Shown: piece by piece, positions 1-8,240 of the stretch | Layout: each line of letters starts with the position of its first letter | How positions within the stretch are numbered: the stretch's first letter is position 1 | Source of the DNA: Micromonospora narathiwatensis | GTDB lineage: Bacteria > Actinomycetota > Actinomycetes > Mycobacteriales > Micromonosporaceae | DNA length: 64,000 bases | Reading direction: 5' to 3' | NCBI RefSeq assembly: GCF_900089605.1 | Contig: NZ_LT594324.1 | Location: 5,022,001-5,086,000, forward strand | Notes under the pieces: model-generated | What the model was told of the DNA's origin: nothing | What the model saw: only the letters and a program-made list of their open reading frames with translations | The model's database searches: none | Program-made: the position numbers and the translations under genes

Positions 1-520
1 CGGTCACCCCGTACGAGATGCCGGCCAGGCGGGTCAGGTCGTCCGGCGCACCGGTGAAGGTCATCGCCGGGTGCAGCGCGAGCGGCCGGGCGCCCACCGC
101 GGCGGCCGGGGCGAGGACGGCCAGCCCGTGCGCGCCGGACGTGTGCGCGACCACCTGGCCGGGGCGCAGCGCGCCGGCCTCGGCCAGCCCGGCGACCACG
201 CCGGCCAGGGCGTCGTCGGGTACCGCCACGACCAGCAGGTCGGTGGCCGCGCGGGCGACCGACGCGGCGGAGCGGTTCGGGGTCTGCGGCAGCAGCAGCG
301 CCATCCGGGCCCTGGCGGCCCCGGACGCTCCGGAGGCGGCGACCACCCGGTGGCCGGCGGCGACGAGGGCCGCGCCGAGCACGGCACCGACCCGGCCGGC
401 GCCGAGCACGCCGACGGTCAGGGTACGGGGAAAGGCGAGCGGGGCGCCGTTCGAGGCGCCGCCCGGCGATACGGCGGCCCCGGGCAGGGCGGCCGGACGC
501 GGGCGCAGCGGTGCGCTCAT
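1..520 (-). CDS. Rossmann-fold DUF2520 protein, C-terminus outside window
   Basis: Reads leftward from ATG at 520 and is cut by the window edge after about 173 codons. An Ala/Pro-rich leader of about 30 residues precedes a dinucleotide-binding glycine motif (GVLGAGRVGAVLG), and later stretches such as LLVVAVPDDALAG and ALHPAMTFTG are typical of the Rossmann-like/DUF2520 family related to ketopantoate and pyrroline-5-carboxylate reductases. In many actinobacteria this gene sits just upstream of panC, so a link to pantothenate or CoA synthesis is possible, but that is context knowledge; panC would lie beyond the left edge. It is divergent from the methyltransferase at 674. A GAGGA lies about 15 nt before the ATG. 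Confidence 0.8.
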   Translation of the reverse strand, partial: MSAPLRPRPAALPGAAVSPGGASNGAPLAFPRTLTVGVLGAGRVGAVLGAALVAAGHRVVAASGASGAARARMALLLPQTPNRSAASVARAATDLLVVAVPDDALAGVVAGLAEAGALRPGQVVAHTSGAHGLAVLAPAAAVGARPLALHPAMTFTGAPDDLTRLAGISYGVT

Positions 521-661
521 GACAATCGATCCAGTCCTCGGAGGGGGTACCGGTCGATCGCAAGTATGCGCCGGTGTTACCGAACCTGGACAAGCATGTG
601 TGAAAACCTTCACCGGCCGTGCCGGAGCGATGCCGTGGGCAGGGCGCGCGGGTCGGACCCG

Positions 662-667
662 TACCGT
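662..667 (+). promoter_or_regulatory. -10 box of a leaderless promoter for the MidA-like gene
   Basis: TACCGT ends 6 nt before the GTG at 674, which puts the expected transcription start on the first base of the start codon. No convincing -35 and no Shine-Dalgarno sequence are seen. This spacing decides the start codon. Confidence 0.5.
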
Positions 668-673
668 CAGCGG

Positions 674-1786
674 GTGACCTTCGCGGAACGGCTGCCCTGG
701 CGGGTGGCGATGGAGCGAGCCCTCTACGGGCCGGGTGGCTTCTTCGTCTCCGGCGCCGGGCCGGCCGCCCACTTCCGCACCAGCGTGCACGCCTCCCCGG
801 TCTTCTCCTCCTGTCTGCTGCGTCTCCTCGACTCCGTTGATCGCGCGCTGGGTCATCCTCCGCGTCTCGACGTGGTGGACGTGGGGGCCGGGCGGGGTGA
901 GCTGCTTCGGGCGCTGCTCGTGGGGGTTTCCGGGACGCCCGCCCAGCGGTCACCCGCCGCGCCGGTCCCGCTCGCCGATCGGGTACGTCTCATCGCGGTC
1001 GAGCGGGCGCCCCGCCCCGAGGACCTCCCGGCCGAGATCGACTGGCTGGACGAGATCCCCGAGGGGATCACCGGACTGCTGGTGGCCACCGAGTGGCTGG
1101 ACAACGTCCCGCTGGACCTGGCCGGGCACACCGGCGGCGGTTGGCGTCACCTGCTGGTCGACCCGACGACCGGCACGGAGTCCACCGGCCCCCCGCTGCC
1201 CCCCGAGGACGCCGACTGGCTGACCCGCTGGTGGCCGACTCCCACCTCGCGATCGCCGATCAGGGAGTTCGCGTCCGCCGGAGGCCCGGAACCGGACATG
1301 AAACTCTTGATCAACGAGGTGGCGGCGCGGGCCGAGATCGGGCGGACCCGGGACGAGGCGTGGGCGGAGGCGGTACGGCGGGTCGAGCGAGGGCTCGCCG
1401 TGACGGTGGACTACGGGCACCTGCGGAAGGAGCGGCCGGTCGACGGGACGTTGACCGGGTACCGGGACGGGCGGCAGGTGCCGCCGGTGCCGGACGGGTC
1501 GGCTGATGTCACCGCACACGTCGCCATGGACTCGGTCGCCTCCGCCGGTGAGCGGGTCGCCCGGTGCGCGTACACCTTGATCTCGCAGCGGGAGGCGCTG
1601 CGGGCGCTCGGGGCCGACGGCGGGCGACCGCCGCTGAGCCTGGCCTCCCAGGACCCCGCCGGGTACGTCCGGGCGCTGGCCGCCGCGTCGGCGGTGGCCG
1701 AACTGACCGACCCGGCCGGCCTCGGCGGGCACTGGTGGCTGCTGCAACCGGTCGGCGTCACCATCGATCCCGTCATGGCACGATGA
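674..1786 (+). CDS. MidA-family SAM-dependent methyltransferase
   Basis: A 370-residue class I methyltransferase of the MidA/NDUFAF7 family (COG1565). Motif I is [15 protein letters not shown] at about residues 68-82. It is preceded by a shortened version of the family's N-terminal signature ([12 protein letters not shown]), and [10 protein letters not shown] follows later. The reading frame stays open far upstream, but GTG 674 is chosen because the protein similarity begins there and a TACCGT box lies exactly 6 nt upstream, so the mRNA is probably leaderless. The stop overlaps the start of nuoD (ATGA at 1783-1786), so the two are translationally coupled. The mitochondrial relative NDUFAF7 dimethylates an arginine of NDUFS2, the NuoD homologue; the gene pairing suggests the same substrate here (inference). 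Confidence 0.85.
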   Translation: MTFAERLPWRVAMERALYGPGGFFVSGAGPAAHFRTSVHASPVFSSCLLRLLDSVDRALGHPPRLDVVDVGAGRGELLRALLVGVSGTPAQRSPAAPVPLADRVRLIAVERAPRPEDLPAEIDWLDEIPEGITGLLVATEWLDNVPLDLAGHTGGGWRHLLVDPTTGTESTGPPLPPEDADWLTRWWPTPTSRSPIREFASAGGPEPDMKLLINEVAARAEIGRTRDEAWAEAVRRVERGLAVTVDYGHLRKERPVDGTLTGYRDGRQVPPVPDGSADVTAHVAMDSVASAGERVARCAYTLISQREALRALGADGGRPPLSLASQDPAGYVRALAAASAVAELTDPAGLGGHWWLLQPVGVTIDPVMAR

Positions 1787-2952
1787 CGGACATGACCACG
1801 GACGCCGGCGACCTCCGCGAACTGACCGTCGGCACGGGCGCCGGCGGGGAGCAGCTCGGCACCGACATGGTGCTGAACATCGGGCCGCAGCACCCGTCCA
1901 CGCACGGCGTGCTGCGGCTACGGCTGGTGCTGGACGGCGAGCGGGTGGTCTCCGCCGAGCCGATCGTCGGCTACATGCACCGGGGCGCGGAGAAGCTCTT
2001 CGAGGTACGCGACTACCGGCAGATCATCGTGCTGGCCAACCGGCACGACTGGCTCTCGGCGTTCGCCAACGAACTGGGCGTGGTGCTCGCCGTGGAGCGG
2101 CTGATGGGCATGGAGGTGCCCGAGCGGGCGGTCTGGCTGCGGATGGCCCTGGCCGAGTTGAACCGGGTGCTCAACCACCTGATGTTCCTCGGCTCGTACC
2201 CGCTGGAGATCGGCGCGATCACCCCGATGTTCTACGCGTTCCGCGAGCGGGAGACCCTTCAGGCGGTGATGGAGGAGGTCTCCGGCGGCCGGATCCACTA
2301 CATGTTCAACCGGGTCGGCGGCCTGAAGGAGGAGGTGCCGGCCGGCTGGACGGGCCGGGCCCGGGTCGCCATCGGCGAGGTACGCCGGCGGATGCCCGAC
2401 CTGGACCATCTCATCCGGCGCAACGAGATCTTCCTGGCCCGTACGGTCGGCGTGGGCGTCCTGTCGGCGGCGGACGCCGCCGCGTTCGGCGCGTCCGGAC
2501 CGGTCGCCCGGGCCTCCGGCCTGGACCTGGACCTGCGCCGGGACGAGCCCTACCTGGCGTACGACCAGCTCGACGTGCCGGTGGTGACCAAGACCGCCGG
2601 GGACTGCCACGCCCGCTTCGAGGTGCTGCTCGACCAGGTGTACGCCTCGCTCGACCTCGCCGAGCAGTGCCTGGACCGGGTGGACCGGCTCACCGGGCCG
2701 GTGCACACCCGGCTGCCCAAGGTGGTCAAGGCCCCCGAGGGGCACACCTACGCGTGGACCGAGAACCCGCTCGGTATCAACGGCTACTACCTGGTCTCCC
2801 GGGGCGAGAAGACCCCGTGGCGGCTCAAGTTGCGCACCGCCTCGTACGCGAACGTGCAGGCGCTGGCCACCCTGCTGCCCGGCTGCCTGGTGCCGGACCT
2901 GATCGCCATCCTCGGCTCGATGTTCTTCGTGGTCGGCGACATCGACAAGTAG
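1783..2952 (+). CDS. nuoD: NADH-quinone oxidoreductase subunit D-like protein (orphan nuoD)
   Basis: A 389-residue protein of the complex I 49-kDa (NuoD/NDUFS2) family, which is evolutionarily related to the large subunit of NiFe hydrogenases. Visible motifs are [15 protein letters not shown] near residues 32-46, [10 protein letters not shown] at 63-72, [19 protein letters not shown] and the C-terminal [12 protein letters not shown]. Arg67 in HRGAEKL corresponds to the arginine dimethylated in mitochondrial NDUFS2. It is shorter than many NuoD proteins and no other nuo genes are nearby, so it is a stand-alone paralogue rather than part of the main complex I operon. The ATG overlaps the stop of the MidA-like gene by 4 nt. 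Family assignment is firm; whether it joins complex I is unknown. Confidence 0.92.
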   Translation: MTDMTTDAGDLRELTVGTGAGGEQLGTDMVLNIGPQHPSTHGVLRLRLVLDGERVVSAEPIVGYMHRGAEKLFEVRDYRQIIVLANRHDWLSAFANELGVVLAVERLMGMEVPERAVWLRMALAELNRVLNHLMFLGSYPLEIGAITPMFYAFRERETLQAVMEEVSGGRIHYMFNRVGGLKEEVPAGWTGRARVAIGEVRRRMPDLDHLIRRNEIFLARTVGVGVLSAADAAAFGASGPVARASGLDLDLRRDEPYLAYDQLDVPVVTKTAGDCHARFEVLLDQVYASLDLAEQCLDRVDRLTGPVHTRLPKVVKAPEGHTYAWTENPLGINGYYLVSRGEKTPWRLKLRTASYANVQALATLLPGCLVPDLIAILGSMFFVVGDIDK

Positions 2953-3058
2953 CACCCGCCGACGTGCCGGTACGAGAGTGACCGGCTCGGCTCGCGGCGC
3001 CACCGGTTTGGTGTGCGGCGACACTCGACGGTGCGGGTCGTTCAGGCTCGGGACCGTC

Positions 3059-3113
3059 GCCAGCCGGGCCGAGCAGGCTGAGAACGGGCGCCAGCGGGCC
3101 GAGCAGGGTCAGC
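3059..3113. repeat. Two imperfect copies of a ~23-bp repeat
   Basis: Sequences related to GCCAGCNGGGCCGAGCAGG occur at about 3059 and 3091 in the gap between the convergent genes nuoD and the gene ending at 3109; the second copy touches the 3' end of the latter. A direct duplication is visible; no function is proposed. Confidence 0.4.
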
Positions 3114-5100
3114 GCCAGCGGTCGGGGGACCGGGGCCCGCCGGCCCGGGGCGCGTCGTCGCGCGGCGGGTAGCCGTACCCCTCGTCGCCGTACCGGGCCG
3201 GCTCGGGCTCGCTCCGGCGCCACTCCGGCTCGCCGCCGTGCTGCGCGGTCGGCCGCCACTGCGGCTGGCCGCCGTGCTGCGCGGCTGGGCGCCACTCGTC
3301 CGGTACCGGAACCCCGCCCGCCGGCAACGCCGGACGGCTCTCCGCCGCCCCGCCGGCTCCCGCCTCGCCGGCCGCGCCGTGGTCACGGCGGGGCTCGCGG
3401 ACGGACGCCCAGCGGTCCTCGACCCGGTACTCGGTGCCCGCTCCGGCGGCGTGCACGGCGGCATGCCGCTCGCCGACCCGGACCTCCCGGCCACGTTCGT
3501 CGTCGCGGACCGAGGCCCAGCGGTTGCCGACGCGCAACTCCGACCAGTAGTCCCCGTCCGGGTCGTCGGCGGTGATCGCCCGCCCGGACGACTCGGACCC
3601 GGTCCAGCCGGGTGCGTCCGGCGTCGCCCAGCCCTCGCCGGCCCGGTCCCGCCCGTCCTGCCGGGCGGGCCGGCCGTCCCAGGAGTCGTCATCGACCCAG
3701 TCCCGCCCGTCCTGCCGGCCCACGCGGACCCAGGAGCCTTCGTCGACCCGGTCCCGCCCGTCGTGCCAGCCCGCGCGGGCGGCCCGGGGGCCCTCGTCGC
3801 GGGAGCCCTCCGGGCTCGGCGACCAGGCACGGTCGTCCCGCCGCCCGTCCCGGCCGGCCGGCCGCCACCGCTCGTCGACCGATCCCTCCGGCGCCGCCGC
3901 CCAGGAACGCTGGTCGCCCGGCCCGGTCGACCAGGAATCCCGCTCGGCCGCCCCGTCCGCCACCGACCAGGAACGCTGATCGGCCGGCCCGGTGGACCGG
4001 GAATCGCGTTCGGCCTGCCTCGCCGCCCATCCGCGGTCGTCGCCGGCCCCGCCCCCGTCGCCGGCCCGGACGGCACCCGCCGCCGGGTGGTCCCCGGAAC
4101 GGAACGTCTCGTCCCGAGGCGCCCACTCGTCCCGGGAGGCCCGCTCGTCCCGGGTGGCCCGCTCCTCCCGAGGTGCCTGCGGTCCCGGCCGGGCCCGCTC
4201 GTCGTCCGGTCCCGACCAGGAACCGCCACTCCAGGACCCACCCCGGGTCGACCGGGCCTGGTCGCCGCCGGACCAACCGCGGTCGTCCGCCGACTCCCGG
4301 TATCCCGGCCGGGAGCGCTCCTCCGGGTCCGCGCCACTCCCCCGCCGCTCCTCCGAAACGGGGGACCAGCGGCCGGCGTACCCGCCGTAGCGGGTGCCGG
4401 CGCCCGGATCGGCGCCACCGTCCACGATGGTGTGACGGGTGGTGACGTGCACCGTCTCCGTGTGGTGCACCACCCCGACCGGGCGGGGTTCCGGCCGGAC
4501 GTCCGGCTCCGCCGTACGCGGGGCACCGTAGACGCCGGACTGCGGGCGGCGGGAGGACTCGTCCTCGTCCCGGCCGGAGGGTTGTCCCCTACCGGTCGGC
4601 TCCTGCTCCGGGCCGGTGCCGTGACGGGACCGTCCCTCGGCGTACGGCTCGGCCGAGGACACCCGGGCGCGGGCGGCGACCGGCTCCTCCGCGGCCGACG
4701 CGGCGCTGCCCGCAGCGGCCATACCGGCAGCCGCCGCGTCCAGCCGGCGATGCAGTGCGGTGACCGTCTCCTGCGTACGTTGGGCCTGGTCGAGCGCCTG
4801 GTTACCCCGTTGCGCGGCGGCCACGATCTCACTGCGCAGCTCGTGGCGGAGCTGCTCGATCTCGTCCCGCAGTTCCTCGGCACCGGCCGCCCGGTTGCTG
4901 CCCTCGGCGCGCAGCGCGATGGACAGACCGATCAACAGCACGGCGAGGATCGCCAGCACCGCACCGATCCGCAGCGAGCCGCTGCCGTCGGCGATCAGGA
5001 GGATCAGGGCGGCCAGGGGCGCTAGCGCCACACCGGTCCAGAACAGGACGGTGAGCAGCGAGGACGGGCGCTTCTCGGCGGGGGCGACCGAAGCGGGCAT
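3109..5100 (-). CDS. Membrane-anchored protein with long low-complexity repeat domain
   Basis: A 663-residue protein. Residues about 15-68 form two hydrophobic segments (TVLFWTGVALAPLAALILLI and IGAVLAILAVLLIGLSIAL), followed by a likely coiled coil to about residue 125 (ELRDEIEQLRHELRSEI). The rest is rich in Asp, Arg, Gly, Ser and Trp with degenerate repeats such as DQRSWS and RDSWSTGP, then two copies of a RWASVR-type unit and AQHGG repeats near the C-terminus. It would be anchored in the cytoplasmic membrane with a large, probably disordered tail. The start is ATG 5100; a TACGCT box ends 8 nt upstream and no SD is seen. No family with known function was recognised. Long open frames on both strands here come from GC-rich codon bias; the TM segments and coiled coil support this one. 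Confidence 0.75.
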   Translation of the reverse strand: MPASVAPAEKRPSSLLTVLFWTGVALAPLAALILLIADGSGSLRIGAVLAILAVLLIGLSIALRAEGSNRAAGAEELRDEIEQLRHELRSEIVAAAQRGNQALDQAQRTQETVTALHRRLDAAAAGMAAAGSAASAAEEPVAARARVSSAEPYAEGRSRHGTGPEQEPTGRGQPSGRDEDESSRRPQSGVYGAPRTAEPDVRPEPRPVGVVHHTETVHVTTRHTIVDGGADPGAGTRYGGYAGRWSPVSEERRGSGADPEERSRPGYRESADDRGWSGGDQARSTRGGSWSGGSWSGPDDERARPGPQAPREERATRDERASRDEWAPRDETFRSGDHPAAGAVRAGDGGGAGDDRGWAARQAERDSRSTGPADQRSWSVADGAAERDSWSTGPGDQRSWAAAPEGSVDERWRPAGRDGRRDDRAWSPSPEGSRDEGPRAARAGWHDGRDRVDEGSWVRVGRQDGRDWVDDDSWDGRPARQDGRDRAGEGWATPDAPGWTGSESSGRAITADDPDGDYWSELRVGNRWASVRDDERGREVRVGERHAAVHAAGAGTEYRVEDRWASVREPRRDHGAAGEAGAGGAAESRPALPAGGVPVPDEWRPAAQHGGQPQWRPTAQHGGEPEWRRSEPEPARYGDEGYGYPPRDDAPRAGGPRSPDRWR

Positions 5101-5108
5101 GGCTGAGC

Positions 5109-5114
5109 AGCGTA
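5109..5114 (-). promoter_or_regulatory. -10 box of a near-leaderless promoter
   Basis: TACGCT on the minus strand ends 8 nt before the ATG at 5100, so the expected transcript would have a leader of only 1-2 nt. No clear -35 is seen. Confidence 0.35.
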
Positions 5115-5322
5115 CCGAGAGTTGCCCCGGTAGGGAACGGTCACCGGCTCCCAGGTGACAGCCGGTGACCGGGATTTCCCGGCTCGGTCCCGGCCGGCCG
5201 GTCGCCGACGGACCTGGGCGGTCAGTCGGCGACCGGCGACCGTTCCGGTCAGTCGACGACCGGCGACTGTTCCGGGTCGCGGCCCGACGGAAGGCGCGCG
5301 GCGCCGGAACAGTCGTGGGCCG

Positions 5323-6327
5323 TCAGCTCACGGCGAGTGCCGCGTCGGAGGAGAACACCAGGCCGACGCTGGCCGCGCCGGTCTTCAGCGCGTTCTTGGT
5401 CTGCGGGCCACCCGCGTCCAGCGAGCTGAACGAGCCGGCCTTGAAGTCGTAGACCTGGACCAGACCGGCCTGGCACTTCGGCCGCTGCGGGCACTCCGGC
5501 GGACCGGCCAGCACGGTCGCCTTGCCCGAGCACTTGGCGGCCAGGTCGGAGAGCGTGGCGAGCTGGTACTTGTCGGCGAACGCCTGGGTGACCGCGAAGG
5601 CGTTCTGGTCCTGGGCCTGCGACGGCTGGCCGAAGGTGAGGCCGACCTTGTCACCTGCGGCCTTCAGCGCGCTGACCGTCTTGTCCAGCTCGGGCGAGGA
5701 GACGGGCTCGGCGTTCTGGCCGTTTGCCTTGGTGTTGAGGAACTCGGCCATGGTGGCCGCGTACTCGGGGACGACCTGGATCTCGCCCTTCTCCAGAGCC
5801 GGCTCGTAGAGCTCACGGCTGCCGATGGTCTGCACCTTGACCTGGTATCCGGCCGAGGTGAGCGCGATCTTGTACAGCTCGGCGATGAGCTGGCTCTCAC
5901 TGAAGTTGGCGGCGCCGACCGTGACCGCGCCGCCCGGGCCCTTCTCCACACCCTGGCTCACGCCGTTCGCGTCGGCGAACTCCTTCGCCGCGACCTGCGG
6001 GGTCTTCCGGTCGATGTCGACCATGCGGTTCAGCTCGATCAGCTTGGCGGTGTCGAGCGCCGCCGAGACCTTGTCCAGCGCGGCGACGAGCTGTGGCGTG
6101 GCCGCCTTCGCGTTGATCGCGGGCAGGACGTTGTCGGTGTTCTGGAGCTTCTTGTCGTCGGTGAGGACGACCAGCTTGTCGCCCGCGACCGGCGCGCAGC
6201 CGGCCCCGGAGGCACCCTGTTCGGGAGCGTTGGTACCGGAGGAACCGGCGTCACCGCAACCGGTGAGGAAACCCGCCGCGGTGAGGGCGCCGAGCGCCCC
6301 AACGGCCATACGTGTACGCGCGCGCAT
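5323..6327 (-). CDS. Osmoprotectant ABC transporter substrate-binding lipoprotein (OpuCC/ProX type)
   Basis: A 334-residue extracellular solute-binding protein of the glycine betaine/choline (OpuAC) family. ATG 6327 gives a lipoprotein signal peptide with a lipobox LTGC at about residues 17-20; more upstream starts would bury this signal. The mature part contains VTVGAANFSESQLIAELYKIALTSAGY, VVPEYAATMAEF and the C-terminal KTGAASVGLVFSSDAAL, all typical of quaternary-amine binding proteins. It belongs with the permeases at 6615 and 7549 and the ATPase at 8241, and would deliver a compatible solute such as betaine, choline or proline betaine; the exact ligand cannot be read here. A 287-bp gap with its own possible promoter separates it from the upstream permease, which would allow excess binding protein. 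Confidence 0.9.
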   Translation of the reverse strand: MRARTRMAVGALGALTAAGFLTGCGDAGSSGTNAPEQGASGAGCAPVAGDKLVVLTDDKKLQNTDNVLPAINAKAATPQLVAALDKVSAALDTAKLIELNRMVDIDRKTPQVAAKEFADANGVSQGVEKGPGGAVTVGAANFSESQLIAELYKIALTSAGYQVKVQTIGSRELYEPALEKGEIQVVPEYAATMAEFLNTKANGQNAEPVSSPELDKTVSALKAAGDKVGLTFGQPSQAQDQNAFAVTQAFADKYQLATLSDLAAKCSGKATVLAGPPECPQRPKCQAGLVQVYDFKAGSFSSLDAGGPQTKNALKTGAASVGLVFSSDAALAVS

Positions 6328-6446
6328 CTGTGCCCGCCTTCCGTGTCCCGGCGCGACCCCTTCGGGCCGGCCGCGTGTCCGACGGGCGATCCGGACGGCC
6401 GCCCGCTTGTTCGTCGAGCGGCCCGGTCTGCCGCCCGCGACTCCAG

Positions 6447-6474
6447 CCAATATCGTCCGGGCCGGACCGACAAA
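6447..6474 (-). promoter_or_regulatory. Candidate promoter of the substrate-binding protein gene
   Basis: On the minus strand TTTGTC (6469-6474) and TATTGG (6447-6452) are 16 bp apart in an AT-richer part of the gap upstream of the lipoprotein gene. This would let the binding protein be transcribed independently of the permeases. Confidence 0.3.
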
Positions 6475-6614
6475 CTCTGAGCGGATTTCGTCACCGGATC
6501 GTCACCCGGCACCGATTCGCCCCAGTTCAGGCGCCTACCGTGATGCCGGCCACACGTCGGCTCGCCGGTTCGGAGCACCCGCTGTAGCGACGGCCACGTG
6601 CCGGTTCGTGTGAT

Positions 6615-7337
6615 TCAGGCACCCGCCGTGGCAGCGGTCGCGCGCCGGTTCGCCGCCCGTCGGGCCCGTCGCAGTGGACGCGGGGTGACCAGCCGCTCCA
6701 CCAGCGCCAGCACCCCTTCCACCAGCAGTGCCAGCCCGGCGACCAGCACACCGCCCGCGATGATCTGCCCGCCCCCGGCCGCGATGTCCAGCCCGAAGCC
6801 GGCCCGGATGATCTGCCCCAGCCCGCCGCCGTTGACGAAGGAGGCCAGCGCGGCGGTGGCGACCACCTGCACCGCGGCGGTACGGAAGCCGGCGGCCAGG
6901 TACGGCACCGCCAACGGCAGTTCCACCCGGCGCAGCACCTGCCCGCCGGAGAGGCCCATGCCGCGCGCCGCGTCCCGGGCCTCCGGGTCGGCCTGCCGCA
7001 CCCCGGTGTACGCGTTGGCGAGCAGCGGCGGTACCGCGAACACCGCGAGCGCGACCACCACCGCCGACCGACCGAAGCCGAGGAAGGTCAGCGGCAGGAT
7101 GGTCAGCAGCGCCAGGGTTGGTACGGCGAGGGTGACGTTCGACACCAGCAGCACCAGCCCGCCGCCCCGGCCGGTATGCCCGAGCCAGAGCCCGATCGGC
7201 CAGGCCACCAGGCAGCCCAGCAGCACCGCCAGCGCGGACATGCTCAGGTGTTCGCCGAGCCGTTCCAGGATGCCGCCCGGATTCGTCCAGTTCAGCGGAT
7301 CGTTCAGCCAGACGACCGCCTGCTCCACCGGATTCAT
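6615..7337 (-). CDS. Osmoprotectant ABC transporter permease
   Basis: A 240-residue integral membrane permease of the binding-protein-dependent (OpuCB/OpuCD, ProW) family with about five to six hydrophobic segments. It contains the EAA-like coupling loop near DPEARDAARGMGLSGGQVLRRVELPLAVPYLAAGFRTA, which docks on the ATPase at 8241. ATG 7337 is chosen because it overlaps the stop of the last repeat-encoded micro-ORF (ATGA) and is preceded by GGGAGG supplied by the repeat. The 3' end is rich in Arg/Ala. It is one of two similar permease subunits; the other is at 7549. Confidence 0.9.
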   Translation of the reverse strand: MNPVEQAVVWLNDPLNWTNPGGILERLGEHLSMSALAVLLGCLVAWPIGLWLGHTGRGGGLVLLVSNVTLAVPTLALLTILPLTFLGFGRSAVVVALAVFAVPPLLANAYTGVRQADPEARDAARGMGLSGGQVLRRVELPLAVPYLAAGFRTAAVQVVATAALASFVNGGGLGQIIRAGFGLDIAAGGGQIIAGGVLVAGLALLVEGVLALVERLVTPRPLRRARRAANRRATAATAGA

Positions 7338-7551
7338 GCCGGCCTCCCGTTCGCGACTGCGGGGCTCCGCTGCGCTGCACTCCTCGCGCTCACCATGCCG
7401 GCCTCCCGTTCGCGACTGCGGGGCTCCGCTGCGCTGCACTCCTCGCGCTCACCATGCCGGCCTCCCGTTCGCGACTGCGGGGCTCCGCTGCGCTGCACTC
7501 CTCGCGCTCACCATGCCGGCCTCCCGTCCGCGACCGTGTTCCGCAGGCTCA
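7338..7551 (-). repeat. Intra-operon coupling repeat, array A (3 x 59 bp plus a short unit)
   Basis: Three identical 59-bp units (7338-7396, 7397-7455, 7456-7514) and a shortened 37-bp unit (7515-7551) fill the gap between the two permease genes. Read in the operon direction each unit opens ATGGTGAGCGCGAGG and ends GGGAGGCCGGC directly before the next ATG. Chained micro-ORFs run from 7552 to 7508, 7514 to 7449, 7455 to 7390 and 7396 to 7334; each stop overlaps the next start, and the last overlaps the permease ATG at 7337. The full units encode MVSARSAAQRSPAVANGRP plus two more residues. The upstream permease stop (7549-7551) is itself within the short unit. See the findings. Confidence 0.9.
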
Positions 7552-8238
7552 CGAGGCGACCCGTCGGCGGAGCCAGGGGGTGAGCAGCCGGCCCACCCCG
7601 GCGAGGAGCAGGTCCAGCACCAGCGCCAGCAGGACGCAGAGCACGGTGCCGGTCATGATCTCCGCCTTGTAGAAGTTGTTCTGGAAGCCGGCGAAGATCA
7701 GCTGGCCGAGCCCGCCCCGGCCGACCACCACCCCGACCGTGACCAGCGCCACAGTTGACACGGTGGCGAGGCGTACGCCGGTGAGGATGCCGGGCAGGGC
7801 CAACGGCAGCTCGATCCGGAACAGCCGGCCCCAGCGGCCGTATCCCATGCCCTCGGCGGCCTCCCTGACCTCGGGCGGCACCTGGTGCAGCCCGGCCAGC
7901 GCGTTGCGGACGATGACGAGCAGCGCGTAGAGCGCCACCACGCTGAGCACGGTGATCGCGCCGATGCCCAGGTACGGCGCGAGGAAGGCGAACAGCGCCA
8001 GCGAGGGGACCGTGTACAGCACCCCGGTCAGCGCCAGGATCGGCCCGGACAGCCTGCGGAACCAGTACGCGGCCACCGCCAACGGCAGCGCCACCAGCGC
8101 GGCGAGCAGCACGGCCCGGGCGGTCAGCCAGGTGTGCTCGCGCAGCGCGGCCAGGATCGTGTCAGAGTTGTCCCGCACGTACTGCCAGGAGAACCACGGG
8201 TTACCCGGCGCTGCCCGGTGACTCAGGTGGAGGGACAC
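7549..8238 (-). CDS. Osmoprotectant ABC transporter permease
   Basis: A 229-residue permease of the OpuCB/ProW family, with hydrophobic segments beginning near residue 40 (ARAVLLAALVALPLAVAAYWF) and the cytoplasmic coupling segment PPEVREAAEGMGYGRWGRLFRIELPLALPGI. It pairs with the permease at 6615 to make a heterodimeric channel. GTG 8238 has no SD, but TAACGT lies 6 nt upstream (8245-8250), a leaderless arrangement. That box falls inside codons 2-4 of the divergent ATPase gene, whose start is only 2 nt away. The gene stops inside the first unit of repeat array A. Confidence 0.88.
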   Translation of the reverse strand: MSLHLSHRAAPGNPWFSWQYVRDNSDTILAALREHTWLTARAVLLAALVALPLAVAAYWFRRLSGPILALTGVLYTVPSLALFAFLAPYLGIGAITVLSVVALYALLVIVRNALAGLHQVPPEVREAAEGMGYGRWGRLFRIELPLALPGILTGVRLATVSTVALVTVGVVVGRGGLGQLIFAGFQNNFYKAEIMTGTVLCVLLALVLDLLLAGVGRLLTPWLRRRVAS

Positions 8239-8240
8239 GC

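Noticed and set aside
3238..5025. A 595-codon open frame on the plus strand opposite the low-complexity gene
   Set aside because: It is rich in Pro/Arg/Gly/Val with no domain, TM or coiled-coil pattern, as expected for the antisense of a GC-rich gene; the minus frame has TM segments and a coiled coil.
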